From Shewanella glacialipiscicola (GTDB taxonomy: Bacteria; Pseudomonadota; Gammaproteobacteria; Enterobacterales; Shewanellaceae): a stretch of 64,000 bases of DNA. Numbering within the stretch: the stretch's first letter is position 1; the number at the start of each line of letters is the position of its first letter. The stretch lies in assembly GCF_023283485.1 (NCBI RefSeq), contig NZ_JAKILU010000001.1, forward strand, positions 186,001-250,000. The letters are read 5' to 3'. The position numbers were made by a program, and so were the translations under genes. Shown here piece by piece: positions 35,406 through 44,976 of the stretch. The notes beneath the pieces were generated by a model. That model was not told the DNA's origin. It saw only the letters and a program-made list of their open reading frames with translations, and did not search any database.

Positions 35406-36134
35406 ATGAATATTATCTCTAACGCTAGCCGTCAGGTTATTTTAGATACCGAAACCACAGGTATGAACCAAGGCAGCGGTGCCATCTATTTAGGTCATAG
35501 AATTATCGAAATTGGCTGTGTAGAAGTGGTGAACCGCCGTTTAACGGGGCGTTATTACCATCAATATATCAATCCAGGTCAAGCCATTGATCCCGAAGCC
35601 ATTGCCGTTCACGGTATAACCGATGAGCGCGTGGCCAATGAACCCCGTTTTCAGCAAATTTCTCAAGCATTTATTGATTTTATCGATGGCGCTGAAATTG
35701 TCGCCCATAACGCGAGCTTCGACGTGAACTTCATGGACCATGAGTTCTCGCTATTACAGCCGCGTGGGCCGAAAACAGCCGATATTTGCAGTATCCTCGA
35801 TACCTTAGTTATCGCTAAATACTTGCACCCAGGGCAGAAAAATAACCTCGATGCTTTGTGTAAGCGTTATGGCGTAGATACTTCTCGGCGCGAATATCAC
35901 GGCGCATTGCTCGATGCTGAGATCCTCGCTGATGTTTATCTGATCATGACTGGCGGGCAGACAAAGTTTAACTTGTCCAACGAAGAAGTGGGTCAGGAGG
36001 GGGGCGGGATCCAACGTTTTGATCCGCAATCACTTAATCTTAAAGTGATTGCTGCATCTGCCGATGAACTGACTATGCACGAGCAACGCCTTGATCTCGT
36101 CGCAAAATCAGGTAAATGCCTCTGGAGAGGATAG
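35406..36134 (+). CDS. dnaQ: DNA polymerase III epsilon subunit (3'-5' exonuclease)
   Basis: A 242-residue proofreading subunit of the replicase. Exo I (DTETTG, Asp14 and Glu16), Exo II ([12 protein letters not shown]) and Exo III-epsilon ([14 protein letters not shown]) motifs are intact. The C-terminal tail (about 190-242), which binds the polymerase alpha subunit, is present, ending near E. coli length (243). Divergent from rnhA, sharing a short promoter region. The next gene, a TIGR03503 protein, starts 10 bases after the stop and is likely read from the same mRNA. Confidence 0.96.
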   Translation: MNIISNASRQVILDTETTGMNQGSGAIYLGHRIIEIGCVEVVNRRLTGRYYHQYINPGQAIDPEAIAVHGITDERVANEPRFQQISQAFIDFIDGAEIVAHNASFDVNFMDHEFSLLQPRGPKTADICSILDTLVIAKYLHPGQKNNLDALCKRYGVDTSRREYHGALLDAEILADVYLIMTGGQTKFNLSNEEVGQEGGGIQRFDPQSLNLKVIAASADELTMHEQRLDLVAKSGKCLWRG

Positions 36135-36144
36135 AATAATCACT

Positions 36145-37518
36145 ATGCCGATATCGCGTAATACCCTGTTAACTGTTTACCTGCTTACCACCACCTCGCT
36201 GCTTAGCGTCACTGCGGTGTTTGCCGCTGGGACTGGCACAACTCAAAAAAGTGTCCAGCCGCCCAAGGCTGCGCCGATTGTTGCGGTGGATACGGCATCT
36301 GAGCTTAAAAACCGTTTTCGGATTGACCATATGGTCGATAATATGACGCTATTTGTGGAGCGGGATTACGATTCTGGCCCCGTTATTGTCGTATTGCCAG
36401 ATGGCAGTAAAATGTACTCAGATCGTCATCCTAAAACAGTCAAATGGGCTTCAGGTATTACCGGCGACATTATTTATATTGAGTCACCCATGCCAGGGCC
36501 TTGGCAGCTAATAGGCAAAGTAGTGCCGACTTCGACGATTAAGAAAGTGTCTAAGTTAGAAATTGAAGTTCAGCCATTGCCGCAACCTATTTTTCAAGGT
36601 GAACAAATTAAGCTGGTTGCTCAGTTAATGGGTGATGCTCAGCGGGTGCGTATGCCTGGATTAGACTATCTTGTTGAATGGAATGCGCATTTTGTCAGTA
36701 GGCATAAACCCGGTGATGAAAACTTTGCAGCGGGCGATATTATCGTTGGCTCTTATAAAGATAATGGCGAAGATTACGATGAGAAACCCGACGACGGTCT
36801 ATTCACCAGTGATATCAATATTAAGCAACCTTGGGGTGATTATCACTTTGTCGTGCAGGCGCGCAATAATGTTTTTGATAGACAGGTTTCATCCCCATTT
36901 CGGTTATCACCACGACCAATCAATATAGAAGTCGTTACGCCAGAAAACTCGTCAATGGCCGAATGGAAAGTCATGTTGCACGTTGATAATAGTGCGCTGC
37001 AATTAGCTGAAACGCATTTTTCATTTGAGTTAACGGGTCCTGCAGGCATGCAAGTTCCCTTGGTTGTTAATGGCGTAACACAGCCCGATAGTGAGTTAAT
37101 ATTACCCACATTGATTGAGTTTGGTCGTTATAAGCTTAAGGGCTCAGTTGCCACAACTACGATTACGGGGCGTGAAATTTTACTCGATTTACCAGAACTG
37201 TTCTTTAGTTTTAATCCACCACCAGCGCCATTACCTACAGCTAAAGAGTTGGCCGAAGTTGCCGCTATTGCGGCACAAAAAGCGGCCGACGAAGAAGTAC
37301 TTGCTAAAAAAGATGCCATATTCTGGATTATTACCATTAATATCATCTTACTGGTATTAGGCATTTTAGGCTTAATTGTATGGCGTAAGCGCCAAAGCCT
37401 GACACAGGCCTTAGCGGCTGCGGAGTTACGTGTACAGCAGCAAAAGCCAGCCAAGCAAGCACCCTCGCTAGATGATATCGATCTCACGTTGCCTGATGAG
37501 GCCGATAACAATCGTTAG
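36145..37518 (+). CDS. TIGR03503 family envelope protein
   Basis: A 457-residue protein that I recognise as the TIGR03503 family of marine gammaproteobacteria; function unknown. It has a signal peptide (about 1-27, ending VFA), a large periplasmic beta-rich region (about 45-370), then a single transmembrane helix (about 396-415, FWIITINIILLVLGILGLIV) followed by RKRQ and a short acidic cytoplasmic tail (DDIDLTLPDEAD). The layout is that of a type I membrane protein. ATG 36145 is chosen because upstream in-frame starts overlap dnaQ and would mask the signal peptide. It sits just behind dnaQ. Confidence 0.83.
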   Translation: MPISRNTLLTVYLLTTTSLLSVTAVFAAGTGTTQKSVQPPKAAPIVAVDTASELKNRFRIDHMVDNMTLFVERDYDSGPVIVVLPDGSKMYSDRHPKTVKWASGITGDIIYIESPMPGPWQLIGKVVPTSTIKKVSKLEIEVQPLPQPIFQGEQIKLVAQLMGDAQRVRMPGLDYLVEWNAHFVSRHKPGDENFAAGDIIVGSYKDNGEDYDEKPDDGLFTSDINIKQPWGDYHFVVQARNNVFDRQVSSPFRLSPRPINIEVVTPENSSMAEWKVMLHVDNSALQLAETHFSFELTGPAGMQVPLVVNGVTQPDSELILPTLIEFGRYKLKGSVATTTITGREILLDLPELFFSFNPPPAPLPTAKELAEVAAIAAQKAADEEVLAKKDAIFWIITINIILLVLGILGLIVWRKRQSLTQALAAAELRVQQQKPAKQAPSLDDIDLTLPDEADNNR

Positions 37519-37649
37519 CTAAGTGTCAGTTTTAAGTGTTGAACCACAATGTTTTATTTGGGACAGAATCGAAATGTTTGAGATATGAACCCAAGTCGAC
37601 CTTAAGGCGGGTTTGTTTTAACCAAATGATAAATATAAGTAAAAAATAG

Positions 37650-37678
37650 TTGACGATTTGGGTGCTCATCCGTATTAT
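37650..37678 (+). promoter_or_regulatory. Promoter of tRNA-Asp
   Basis: TTGACG and TATTAT are spaced by exactly 17 bases and followed by CTGCGCG, the GC-rich discriminator common in stringently controlled stable-RNA promoters. Transcription would start near 37685, giving a leader of about 115 bases before the mature tRNA. Confidence 0.65.
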
Positions 37679-37798
37679 CTGCGCGTCTTGAACAGGATTA
37701 TGGGTAAATTAGTTCTATTCTTCTGTTTTTGCTTTAGCGGTCTATCACGCTGAGGTTTGGGGTTTGAAACTTGTAAGATATTGACGATAGATAAATTT

Positions 37799-37875
37799 GG
37801 AGCGGTAGTTCAGTTGGTTAGAATACCGGCCTGTCACGCCGGGGGTCGCGGGTTCGAGTCCCGTCCGCTCCGCCA
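37799..37875 (+). tRNA. tRNA-Asp (GTC)
   Basis: A 77-base cloverleaf. The acceptor stem GGAGCGG pairs with CCGCTCC (37865-37871), followed by discriminator G and an encoded CCA. The D arm holds AGTTGGTTAG, the anticodon stem CCGGC/GCCGG frames loop CTGTCAC with anticodon GTC at 37833-37835, and the T arm carries GGTTCGAGTCC. Single gene with its own promoter and terminator. Confidence 0.98.
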
Positions 37876-37882
37876 AATAAAT

Positions 37883-37914
37883 AAAAAGGCCTTACAGCAA
37901 TGTAAGGCCTTTTT
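37883..37914 (+). terminator. Rho-independent terminator after tRNA-Asp
   Basis: A perfect 14-bp stem, AAAAAGGCCTTACA / TGTAAGGCCTTTTT, with a GCAA tetraloop. Confidence 0.95.
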
Positions 37915-38047
37915 ATTTATCATTTTTATCAATTAATCACAGCATGTTAACCACAGTGATTTGTTTGGTATTATCGTTGTGGCTTAGTTTTACTTTTGGT
38001 CTTTAATAAACTTCATAGTGTTTGAGTGTTTACTGCTATTGTTAAGC

Positions 38048-38251
38048 TAAATAACCTGAATTCGGGATAAGCTCTGTGTCTCTACAGGTTATTTTTCCCT
38101 TTATCTGCGTTAAGTTTGCTACGAATAGCCGCTATTAGGTATGCAAACTTGCATTGATAACGAAAAAACTATCTCTGTAGAGTTAATTTTTTGGATAAGG
38201 TAATAAGATTAATTAGTTACCACAGCCACTATCCCGAGTTCAGGTTAAATA
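38048..38251 (-). mobile_element. MITE-like element, copy B, with target duplication
   Basis: The core at 38054-38245 (192 bases) starts ACCTGAATTCGGGATA and ends TATCCCGAGTTCAGGT, inverted repeats matching at 15 of 16 positions. It is flanked on both sides by the same six bases TAAATA (38048-38053 and 38246-38251), a probable target-site duplication. Inside is an imperfect stem from AAGTTTGC (38112) to GCAAACTT (38150). Read on the minus strand it aligns with copy A at 22184-22330 through several shared blocks. No coding frame. It is a non-autonomous element whose partner transposase is not in the window. Confidence 0.75.
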
Positions 38252-38339
38252 GATAATTTGTGAACCATTATCGTGCTCATATCATCTATTTTATTAACGA
38301 TAACTTGAACGAATGGATTTCTCACTTTTAGGACTTTTT

Positions 38340-40217
38340 ATGGTTGAACAAATCACCGGTATGTTGGCGTTGATCGGAGTGTTATCACTTTTTTGTCAGT
38401 GGCTAGGCTGGAAATTACGCTTACCGGCTATTTTGCCTTTGCTACTGTGTGGCCTAACCTTGGGCCCTGGACTTGGCTTCCTTAATCCTGATGCGATTTT
38501 TGGCAATTTACTCTTTCCAATCATTTCCCTCGGGGTTGCGGTGATTTTATTTGAGGGCGCTTTGACCCTTAATTTTAAAGAAATCAAAGATCATGGTCGT
38601 ATGGTAACGCATCTGGTGACCATTGGTACTGCAATCACCTGGGCTTGCATTACGACGGCGACCTTTTATTTACTCGATTTTAGTTGGGAAATTGCGTTGC
38701 TCTTTGGGGCGCTGGTGGTCGTTACTGGGCCGACGGTTATTGTCCCTATGCTAAGAAGTGTGCGGCCTAAATCTCAGCTTGCGAGTATTTTACGTTGGGA
38801 AGGGATTGTTATCGACCCGATAGGCGCGCTATTAGCCGTGTTAGTATTTGAATACATCACAGTTTCTGGCGATCCAACGACTCATGTGCTGTACGCCCTT
38901 GGTTCTATGCTCTCTTTAGGGCTTGGGTTAGGCGCTGCTGCGGGGTACCTCACCGGACAGATATTAAGGCGTAACTTATTACCACATTATTTGCGTAATA
39001 CCGCCGTGTTAACACTGATGCTGGGGGTATTTGTTGGCTCAAATCTATTACAAGAAGAGTCTGGTTTACTGACTGTCACTGTGATGGGGATTTGGTTAGC
39101 CAATATGCGTGGTGTTGATATCGCTGAAATCCTTGAGTTTAAAGAAACCTTAACCGTGTTACTTATTTCGGCATTGTTTATTTTACTGGCGGCGCGACTC
39201 GATTCTAACGCCATGCTCGATTTAGGTTGGGGTGGCGTGGGTGTATTGGTGGTAACTATGTTAGTGGCGCGGCCACTGAGTATTTGGGTGTCTGGTGTGG
39301 GGACATCACTGTCGCGGGCCGATAAGTGGTTTTTATGTTGGATTGCGCCGCGGGGCATTGTTGCTGCAGCGGTATCGTCTTTATTTGCGATTAAGTTAGA
39401 GGCCAATAATGTGCAAGGCGCTGATGCTATTGTGCCTTTAGTTTTCTTAATCATTATAGGCACTGTGGTGATTCAAAGCTTAACTGCTGGGCGCTGGGCA
39501 CGTTTTCTTGGGGTTAAAGCCGATTCTGCCCAAGGCTTGCTGATTTTTGGCGCCTCTAAATTTTCTAGAGAGTTAGCTAAAATCTTAAAATCTAAAGATG
39601 TCAAAGTGCTATTGGCTGATAGTAACTGGGATAATATTCGTCTTGCTCGGATGGATAATATTCCGGTGTACTTTGGCAATCCCGCATCTGAACATGCTGA
39701 AACTTATATGGATTTAACCGGTATTGGCCGAGTGCTAATCATGTCACCTTATCGTCAACTCAATCCGCTCGTCAGTTTTTATTTTCAAGATTTATTTGGT
39801 GGGAAAAAGGTGTTTGAACTCAATAATACTGAGGCGGGGAGTGCTCGACATCAGTTATCTGAATCCTATAAACAGCGGTTATGTTTATTTGGTGATTCAG
39901 TGTCCTACGCAAAAATGGCGAGTTTGATGGCTAAGGGGGCAGTACTTAAAGTGACCAATATTACCGACAACTTTAGTTTTGAGCATTTCCGTAAACGTTA
40001 TGGTGAAACCGCAATGCCATTGGTTTATCTCACTAAGGACGGGAAAGTTATGGTTGTTTCAGGCAACGATACCGTGTTTCCGAATAGTATTGAGCTGATT
40101 AGTTTATTACCCATTGAAGCCTTAGAAGAAGCCAAAATACAGCAAGCTATTGCAGAGCAAGAAGCGCAAGCAGTCCAAGATAAAGCGGTAGAAGAAGTGA
40201 CGCCCGCGAAATCGTAA
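38340..40217 (+). CDS. CPA1-type sodium/proton antiporter with TrkA-N domain
   Basis: A 625-residue cation:proton antiporter of the NhaP/CPA1 group. About 12-13 hydrophobic helices fill residues 1-395, including LPLLLCGLTLGPGLGF, LFEGALTL and the ion-site region VVTGPTVIVPML and WEGIVIDPIGALL with the conserved acidic residue. The C-terminal part (about 400-530) is a TrkA-N Rossmann domain (LLIFGASKFSRELAKIL), expected to bind a nucleotide and gate transport. The end is rich in Glu, Gln and Ala. ATG 38340 has AGGA (38330-38333) at ideal spacing; ATG 38313 lacks a ribosome binding site. The ion actually moved cannot be told. Confidence 0.88.
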   Translation: MVEQITGMLALIGVLSLFCQWLGWKLRLPAILPLLLCGLTLGPGLGFLNPDAIFGNLLFPIISLGVAVILFEGALTLNFKEIKDHGRMVTHLVTIGTAITWACITTATFYLLDFSWEIALLFGALVVVTGPTVIVPMLRSVRPKSQLASILRWEGIVIDPIGALLAVLVFEYITVSGDPTTHVLYALGSMLSLGLGLGAAAGYLTGQILRRNLLPHYLRNTAVLTLMLGVFVGSNLLQEESGLLTVTVMGIWLANMRGVDIAEILEFKETLTVLLISALFILLAARLDSNAMLDLGWGGVGVLVVTMLVARPLSIWVSGVGTSLSRADKWFLCWIAPRGIVAAAVSSLFAIKLEANNVQGADAIVPLVFLIIIGTVVIQSLTAGRWARFLGVKADSAQGLLIFGASKFSRELAKILKSKDVKVLLADSNWDNIRLARMDNIPVYFGNPASEHAETYMDLTGIGRVLIMSPYRQLNPLVSFYFQDLFGGKKVFELNNTEAGSARHQLSESYKQRLCLFGDSVSYAKMASLMAKGAVLKVTNITDNFSFEHFRKRYGETAMPLVYLTKDGKVMVVSGNDTVFPNSIELISLLPIEALEEAKIQQAIAEQEAQAVQDKAVEEVTPAKS

Positions 40218-40255
40218 CTTATTGATAACGCTATTTAGCACAGATTAAGGCAATA

Positions 40256-40283
40256 AAAAAGGAGGCTAATTAGCCTCCTTTTT
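40256..40283. terminator. Bidirectional terminator between antiporter gene and fadE
   Basis: AAAAAGGAGGC and GCCTCCTTTTT flank a TAATTA loop; the core is a perfect palindrome. T runs lie on both strands between two convergent genes. Confidence 0.92.
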
Positions 40284-40308
40284 GTGGGTTTAAATTTTAC
40301 TCAATGGA

Positions 40309-42756
40309 TTACGCCGCGCGTTCCTGTGTAGTGGTAGAAACCATTTCTGGGCGCAGTTCAGCGGGGTCAAAGTCATCAACGTTGATTGATTTCATCCGGC
40401 CAATTTCTGCTCTTTCCAGTAATTGCACTTCGGTATCACTTAACACACCTAATGCTTTTCCTTCAGCGGCAACTTTATCTAACCACATGAATGGCAGGCG
40501 TTTTCCACTGGCTTTACAGACTTTGTCATGCAAAGGCTCTGACGCGATGATATCAAGCAGTGTTTGTTCTTGGATACCGACAGCATTATGCTCAGAGTTA
40601 GTCCAGAACTGACCTTTACCTAAACGGTCACGGCTTTCACATGGTGTTTGCATTATCTTCGCCACTTTATGATCTAACACATCACTAGGGCGTTTCAGCG
40701 GGCGACCAAATGGGAACATTACCACGCGTAATACGCCGCCAAGACCCGCAGGGAAGTTATCCAGTAAATCGTCTAAAGAAGCCTGTAGTTTGTACAGCGC
40801 ATCTTCAACCGCCCATTGCACTAATGGCAAATCGTCGGTTTGGCGACCTTCATCCTCATAACGTTTCAGCGTAGCAGAGGCCAGATACAGCTGACTTAAT
40901 AAGTCACCTAAACGGGCAGAGATACGTTCTTTACGTTTAAGATTACCGCCTAAGGTTGCCATGGCTAAGTCAGAGAGCAGGGCAAGGTTGGCACTAAAAC
41001 GGTTCATTTGTTGATAGTAACGTTTGGTTTTATCTGAGTAAGGCGCGTTAGAGAAACGGCTCGATGTCAGACCTAACCAGAAGCTACGAACCAAGTTACT
41101 GGTTGCAAAACCAATATGACCAAAGATAGCCGCATCGAAGTTAGCTAAACCTTGACCCGATTGGGTATCAAACGCGGATTCCATTTCTGCCAGCACGTAT
41201 GGATGGCAGCGAATTGCGCCTTGGCCGTAGATGATCATTGAACGGGTCAGGATGTTTGCGCCTTCAACGGTAATCGCGATAGGCGCAGCTTGATAGCCAC
41301 GGCCTAAATAGTTATTTGGGCCAAGGCATACGCCTTTACCGCCGTGAATATCCATGGCATCAATAACGCATCGTTGCATTCTGTCTGTTAAGTGATATTT
41401 CACAATCGCAGAGATTACAGACGGTTTCTCACCCAAATCAATACCTGTGGTGGTTAACGTCGTTACCGCATCCATAAGATAGGCGTTACCACCGATGCGC
41501 GCCATTGGCTCTTCAATACCTTCAAGTTTGCCAATAGGCAATTTGAATTGGCGACGAATACGCGCATAAGCTCCAGTTGCCAGTGCGGCAGTTTTCACGC
41601 CACCCGCTGAGTTTGATGGCAAAGTGATACCACGGCCAACAGACAAACATTCCACCAGCATACGCCAGCCTTGACCTGCCATTTTAGGGCCGCCAATGAT
41701 AAAGCTTAATGGTACAAATACTTCGTTGCCGTGAGTCGGACCATTTTGGAACATACAATTTAGCGGGAAGTGACGACGACCCGTTTCAACACCTTCCATA
41801 TCGGTTGGGATCAAAGCACAGGTAATGCCAAGTTCTTCTTTATCGCCAAGTAGATGATCTGGATCGCGCAATTTAAAGGCTAAGCCTAATACTGTCGCAA
41901 CGGGCGCTAGGGTGATGTAACGCTTATTCCAGGTCAGTTTCATCCCGAGAATTTCTTCACCTTCCCATTGGCCTTTACACACAATACCAAAGTCAGGTAT
42001 TGAGCCTGCATCGCTACCCGCTTCTGGGCTTGTGAGTGCAAAACAAGGTACTTCTAACCCTTTGGCTAAACGCGGTAAATAATGATTTTGTTGCTCTGGC
42101 GTGCCGTAATGTTGCAGCAATTCTCCAGGGCCTAAAGAGTTAGGCACACCAACAGTTGAGGCTAATTCACTGCTTAAACCCGCTAGCTTTTGTAATACGC
42201 GCGATTGGGCATAGGCTGAATATTCTAAGCCGCCAAATTTTTTCTTAATGATCATGGCAAAAAAGCCGTGATCTTTTAAGTATTGCCATACATCGGCAGG
42301 TAAGTCTGCCAACTGGTGTGATACTTGGTGTTGATTCACCATGCGGCACACTTCTTCAACAGGACCATCGAGGAAGGCTTGTTCATCGGCACTTAAACGA
42401 GCAACAGGGTAATTATGCAGTTTTTTCCAGTTAGGATTACCCGCAAATAAGTCTGCTTCCCACCATGTGGTGCCGGCTTCAATGGCTTCTTTTTCTGTTG
42501 TCGACATTTCTGGCATGATGCCGCGATAAACTTTCATCAGCGGACGGCTGATCATATTTTGTCTAAATGCACTGATATTAAACGGCAGCGCGATCACCAG
42601 GAATACGATCCAAGAGATAGGGCCAACAATATCGAGTGCCCAGCCTGCCGTCATGACAACAGCGGCTGCAATAGTGGTAGTGAGCAAAGATACCCGAAGG
42701 TAAGCTAGCGTTCCTAACACTAAGATCATGGCGATGATCCAAAGTAGGGTAGTCAC
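40309..42756 (-). CDS. fadE: Acyl-CoA dehydrogenase FadE
   Basis: An 815-residue FadE, the first enzyme of fatty-acid beta-oxidation, matching E. coli FadE (814). The N-terminus has two hydrophobic segments (about 1-70) that hold it at the membrane. The acyl-CoA dehydrogenase domains follow ([14 protein letters not shown] near residue 235, then the flavin-binding segments), with [20 protein letters not shown], and a long C-terminal domain (DUF1974) from about 520. The start is GTG 42756, preceded by AAGGAG with a 7-base gap; upstream in-frame starts lack this. The divergent region upstream has candidate FadR and PsrA sites. Confidence 0.95.
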   Translation of the reverse strand: MTTLLWIIAMILVLGTLAYLRVSLLTTTIAAAVVMTAGWALDIVGPISWIVFLVIALPFNISAFRQNMISRPLMKVYRGIMPEMSTTEKEAIEAGTTWWEADLFAGNPNWKKLHNYPVARLSADEQAFLDGPVEEVCRMVNQHQVSHQLADLPADVWQYLKDHGFFAMIIKKKFGGLEYSAYAQSRVLQKLAGLSSELASTVGVPNSLGPGELLQHYGTPEQQNHYLPRLAKGLEVPCFALTSPEAGSDAGSIPDFGIVCKGQWEGEEILGMKLTWNKRYITLAPVATVLGLAFKLRDPDHLLGDKEELGITCALIPTDMEGVETGRRHFPLNCMFQNGPTHGNEVFVPLSFIIGGPKMAGQGWRMLVECLSVGRGITLPSNSAGGVKTAALATGAYARIRRQFKLPIGKLEGIEEPMARIGGNAYLMDAVTTLTTTGIDLGEKPSVISAIVKYHLTDRMQRCVIDAMDIHGGKGVCLGPNNYLGRGYQAAPIAITVEGANILTRSMIIYGQGAIRCHPYVLAEMESAFDTQSGQGLANFDAAIFGHIGFATSNLVRSFWLGLTSSRFSNAPYSDKTKRYYQQMNRFSANLALLSDLAMATLGGNLKRKERISARLGDLLSQLYLASATLKRYEDEGRQTDDLPLVQWAVEDALYKLQASLDDLLDNFPAGLGGVLRVVMFPFGRPLKRPSDVLDHKVAKIMQTPCESRDRLGKGQFWTNSEHNAVGIQEQTLLDIIASEPLHDKVCKASGKRLPFMWLDKVAAEGKALGVLSDTEVQLLERAEIGRMKSINVDDFDPAELRPEMVSTTTQERAA

Positions 42757-42813
42757 TGTAATTCTCCTTAAATATGACCGAGTGCCAACCACAGGTCATA
42801 GAGTGTTTTATTG

Positions 42814-42827
42814 ATTGTGATCACAAT
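42814..42827. promoter_or_regulatory. 14-bp palindrome in the fadE upstream region
   Basis: ATTGTGATCACAAT is a perfect palindrome about 60 bases before the fadE start. It looks like two CRP half-sites without the 6-base spacer, so it is not a normal CRP site. Its regulator is unknown. Confidence 0.4.
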
Positions 42828-42834
42828 TATAGAT

Positions 42835-42851
42835 TGTGGTCAGACCTGTGT
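42835..42851. promoter_or_regulatory. Candidate FadR operator upstream of fadE
   Basis: TGTGGTCAGACCTG contains TGGTCAGACC, the core of the FadR operator (TGGTCNGACC) known from E. coli fad genes. It is about 80 bases before fadE, a gene repressed by FadR in E. coli. Confidence 0.55.
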
Positions 42852-42895
42852 CGCATAAAAGTTAAACCTTAGCAGATTTTAATACAAGCATTTTT

Positions 42896-42909
42896 CAAAC
42901 AATTGTTTA
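42896..42909. promoter_or_regulatory. Candidate PsrA-like site between fadE and yafJ
   Basis: CAAACAATTGTTTA contains the 12-bp palindrome AAACAATTGTTT and fits the C/GAAAC-N4-GTTTC/G-type PsrA motif except for the last base. PsrA controls fatty-acid degradation in pseudomonads and relatives. Confidence 0.4.
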
Positions 42910-42999
42910 AATTATTTGTCTGCTTTGATCGTTCCACAAATGTCATCAACTAGTTACAATACTAACCAGCGGATGTTTGATTGAAGATAGGCGAGAAAT

Positions 43000-43779
43000 A
43001 TGTGTGAATTACTGGCGATGAGCGCCAACGTGCCAACCGATATTGTGTTTAGTTTTACCGGATTAGCACAACGCGGTGGGGTAACGGGCCCGCACGTCGA
43101 CGGCTGGGGGATTACTTTTTATGAGGGCAAAGGTAGCCGGACATTTAAGGATGCAAGCCCAAGTAGTGAATCGCATATTGCAAAATTGATCCAATCTTAC
43201 CCAATTAAAAGTGAGGTGGTGATAAGCCATATCCGCCAAGCGAATCGCGGTTGTGTATCATTAGAAAATACCCACCCGTTTACCCGTGAGTTATGGGGAT
43301 GCTATTGGACCTATGCCCATAATGGCCAACTGACAGATTATCATCCCCAATTTCCCGTTTCTCGTTATCAACCCGTAGGTGATACCGACAGTGAATTGGC
43401 TTTTTGTTGGATTTTAGAACAAATCGCCCAGCATTTTGGGAATACTAAACCTGAGGATATGCTCGCCGTTTTTAAATTTGTCGCTCTTTTAGCGGATGAC
43501 ATTCGTGCCTTAGGTGTATTCAATATGATATTGAGTGATGGCGAGCACCTGATGAGCTATTGCAGCAATAACTTATGTTATATCACTCGCCGTGCACCGT
43601 TTGGTAAAGCAAAATTGATTGATACCGATGTAGTGATTGATTTTGATAAAGAAACCACAGCCCATGATGTGGTGACTGTTGTTGCTACTCGTCCATTAAC
43701 GGATAATGAACAGTGGCATATTATGCAGCCCGGTAACTGGACATTATTTAGATTGGGCGAATTGTTAATCGATATGTGA
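43000..43779 (+). CDS. yafJ: Class II glutamine amidotransferase YafJ
   Basis: A 259-residue protein with an N-terminal nucleophile hydrolase (class II glutamine amidotransferase) fold. The nucleophile is Cys2 (MCELLAMSANVPTD). HVDGWGITFYEG, SHIRQANRGCVSLENTHPF and WTYAHNGQL are the conserved glutaminase segments, and GDTDSELAF follows. The stand-alone protein lacks a synthetase domain; the E. coli homolog YafJ lies near fadE too, but its substrate is not settled. Divergent from fadE. Confidence 0.9.
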   Translation: MCELLAMSANVPTDIVFSFTGLAQRGGVTGPHVDGWGITFYEGKGSRTFKDASPSSESHIAKLIQSYPIKSEVVISHIRQANRGCVSLENTHPFTRELWGCYWTYAHNGQLTDYHPQFPVSRYQPVGDTDSELAFCWILEQIAQHFGNTKPEDMLAVFKFVALLADDIRALGVFNMILSDGEHLMSYCSNNLCYITRRAPFGKAKLIDTDVVIDFDKETTAHDVVTVVATRPLTDNEQWHIMQPGNWTLFRLGELLIDM

Positions 43780-43978
43780 TGTTATTTATATTGTGCTTCA
43801 GTGGATACGGGGTTTTAACCGCTCTTTAAACCACATGTAAGCATAAACCGAACTTAAACTGACTGCCGTTATGTAATAAACCATCAACAATACCTACTTT
43901 AACTATATATGGCTCAGTTGGGTATTGTTGTGATTAAACGGGATTATTTTATGGATGGGTTATAGATTGTTTTACGGA

Positions 43979-44773
43979 TTAATCTTCAGCCGTACCGAGA
44001 AGTTTAGGTACCTTCGGCTTTTCTACTATCTCAGCAGGTAGCACAGCTTGGCTTGCTGTTTCATCAAAGTGATATTTCAATAGCTTAATATCAAGCTGTT
44101 TACTGCCTTTTTCAAAGTGGGTTAAGCGCACGGGCAGATAGGCTAGCTCTGGCGCCATCCAAAAGAAGGTTTGGCGTTTCTTGTTATTCTCACGTACGAC
44201 TTCAATTTTGACCGTGTTATAACTGCCACTCTCAATCGTCATACGTTCTTTACCGACAACGCGAAATTTGTATTCATCCAGTTCATTGTCCTTGACCATT
44301 TTGTAGTCAAGTTCTTCTTTGCCTGCGCTGATATCTAACCTAAATTGCAGTTGTACCATTAACGGATCGAAGATTGTTCCGTCATAGGGGAACTTGCTTT
44401 TTTTATCTTTATAACGGGTATGGATAAAGCCTTGATCTTTAGCAAATGCGGTTTGCTCGGTGAAATTAGGTCCGACACCTAGACGTTGCTGTGAGTAACG
44501 TAAAGGGCTTAGCTGAGTCTCATTTTGCGTAAACTCACTTAAAAGATGACGTTCGTCGGTTAACAATAACAGACTAAGACTGCTATCAAACCGATACTTA
44601 AATATGCCTCCTTCGGCATTAGGGAGTGTATATTTGGCTTTACCTAATTCTATATCACCATAGTTGACTTGATATTCGGCGGTATGCGGCGTTAATGGCG
44701 TTGGTGCTGCCATGGCTGACATACTTTGGGTGAGTGCGGTAAAGCTGACGAATAATAGGGGAAGGGTACGCAA
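43979..44773 (-). CDS. DUF3108 domain-containing exported protein
   Basis: A 264-residue protein of the DUF3108 family with a signal peptide (RTLPLLFVSFTALTQ to about residue 23, cleaved near AMA). The mature part is beta-rich (AEYQVNYGDIELGKAKYTL, FRVVGKERMTIESGSYNTVKIEVVRENNKKRQTFFWMAPEL), typical of this lipid-binding-like family of unknown function. The start is probably TTG 44773, because AAGGAG lies 6 bases upstream of it; the longer frame from a GTG at 44812 would add 13 residues before the signal. It is alone, with short non-coding gaps on both sides. Confidence 0.8.
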   Translation of the reverse strand: MRTLPLLFVSFTALTQSMSAMAAPTPLTPHTAEYQVNYGDIELGKAKYTLPNAEGGIFKYRFDSSLSLLLLTDERHLLSEFTQNETQLSPLRYSQQRLGVGPNFTEQTAFAKDQGFIHTRYKDKKSKFPYDGTIFDPLMVQLQFRLDISAGKEELDYKMVKDNELDEYKFRVVGKERMTIESGSYNTVKIEVVRENNKKRQTFFWMAPELAYLPVRLTHFEKGSKQLDIKLLKYHFDETASQAVLPAEIVEKPKVPKLLGTAED

Positions 44774-44976
44774 AGAATGCTCCTTGGTTCGCAGGTTTTC
44801 ACCTTGTATCACTACAAATAATCATAGGTAGTGGTTGATAAAAAAGTGTCCAGTAGCATGCTGACTTACACTGTTTAAGGTTGCTCGATAATGGCATCGA
44901 CAGACAGCAGGTTATAGCCGAGACTGACGTTCCTGTAAATAGCTATCTAAATCAATATTAAAAGCAGCATAGTAAA

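Noticed and set aside
37915..38047. Possible RNA gene between the tRNA-Asp terminator and the MITE-like element
   Set aside because: No promoter, stem-loop or terminator pattern that would support an RNA.
38054..38245. Genomic island insertion at the tRNA-Asp gene
   Set aside because: There is no integrase and no repeated tRNA 3' end; the adjacent repeats belong to a 192-base MITE-like element instead.
42814..42827. CRP site upstream of fadE
   Set aside because: The half-sites TGTGA and TCACA abut with no 6-base spacer, so the geometry does not fit CRP binding.
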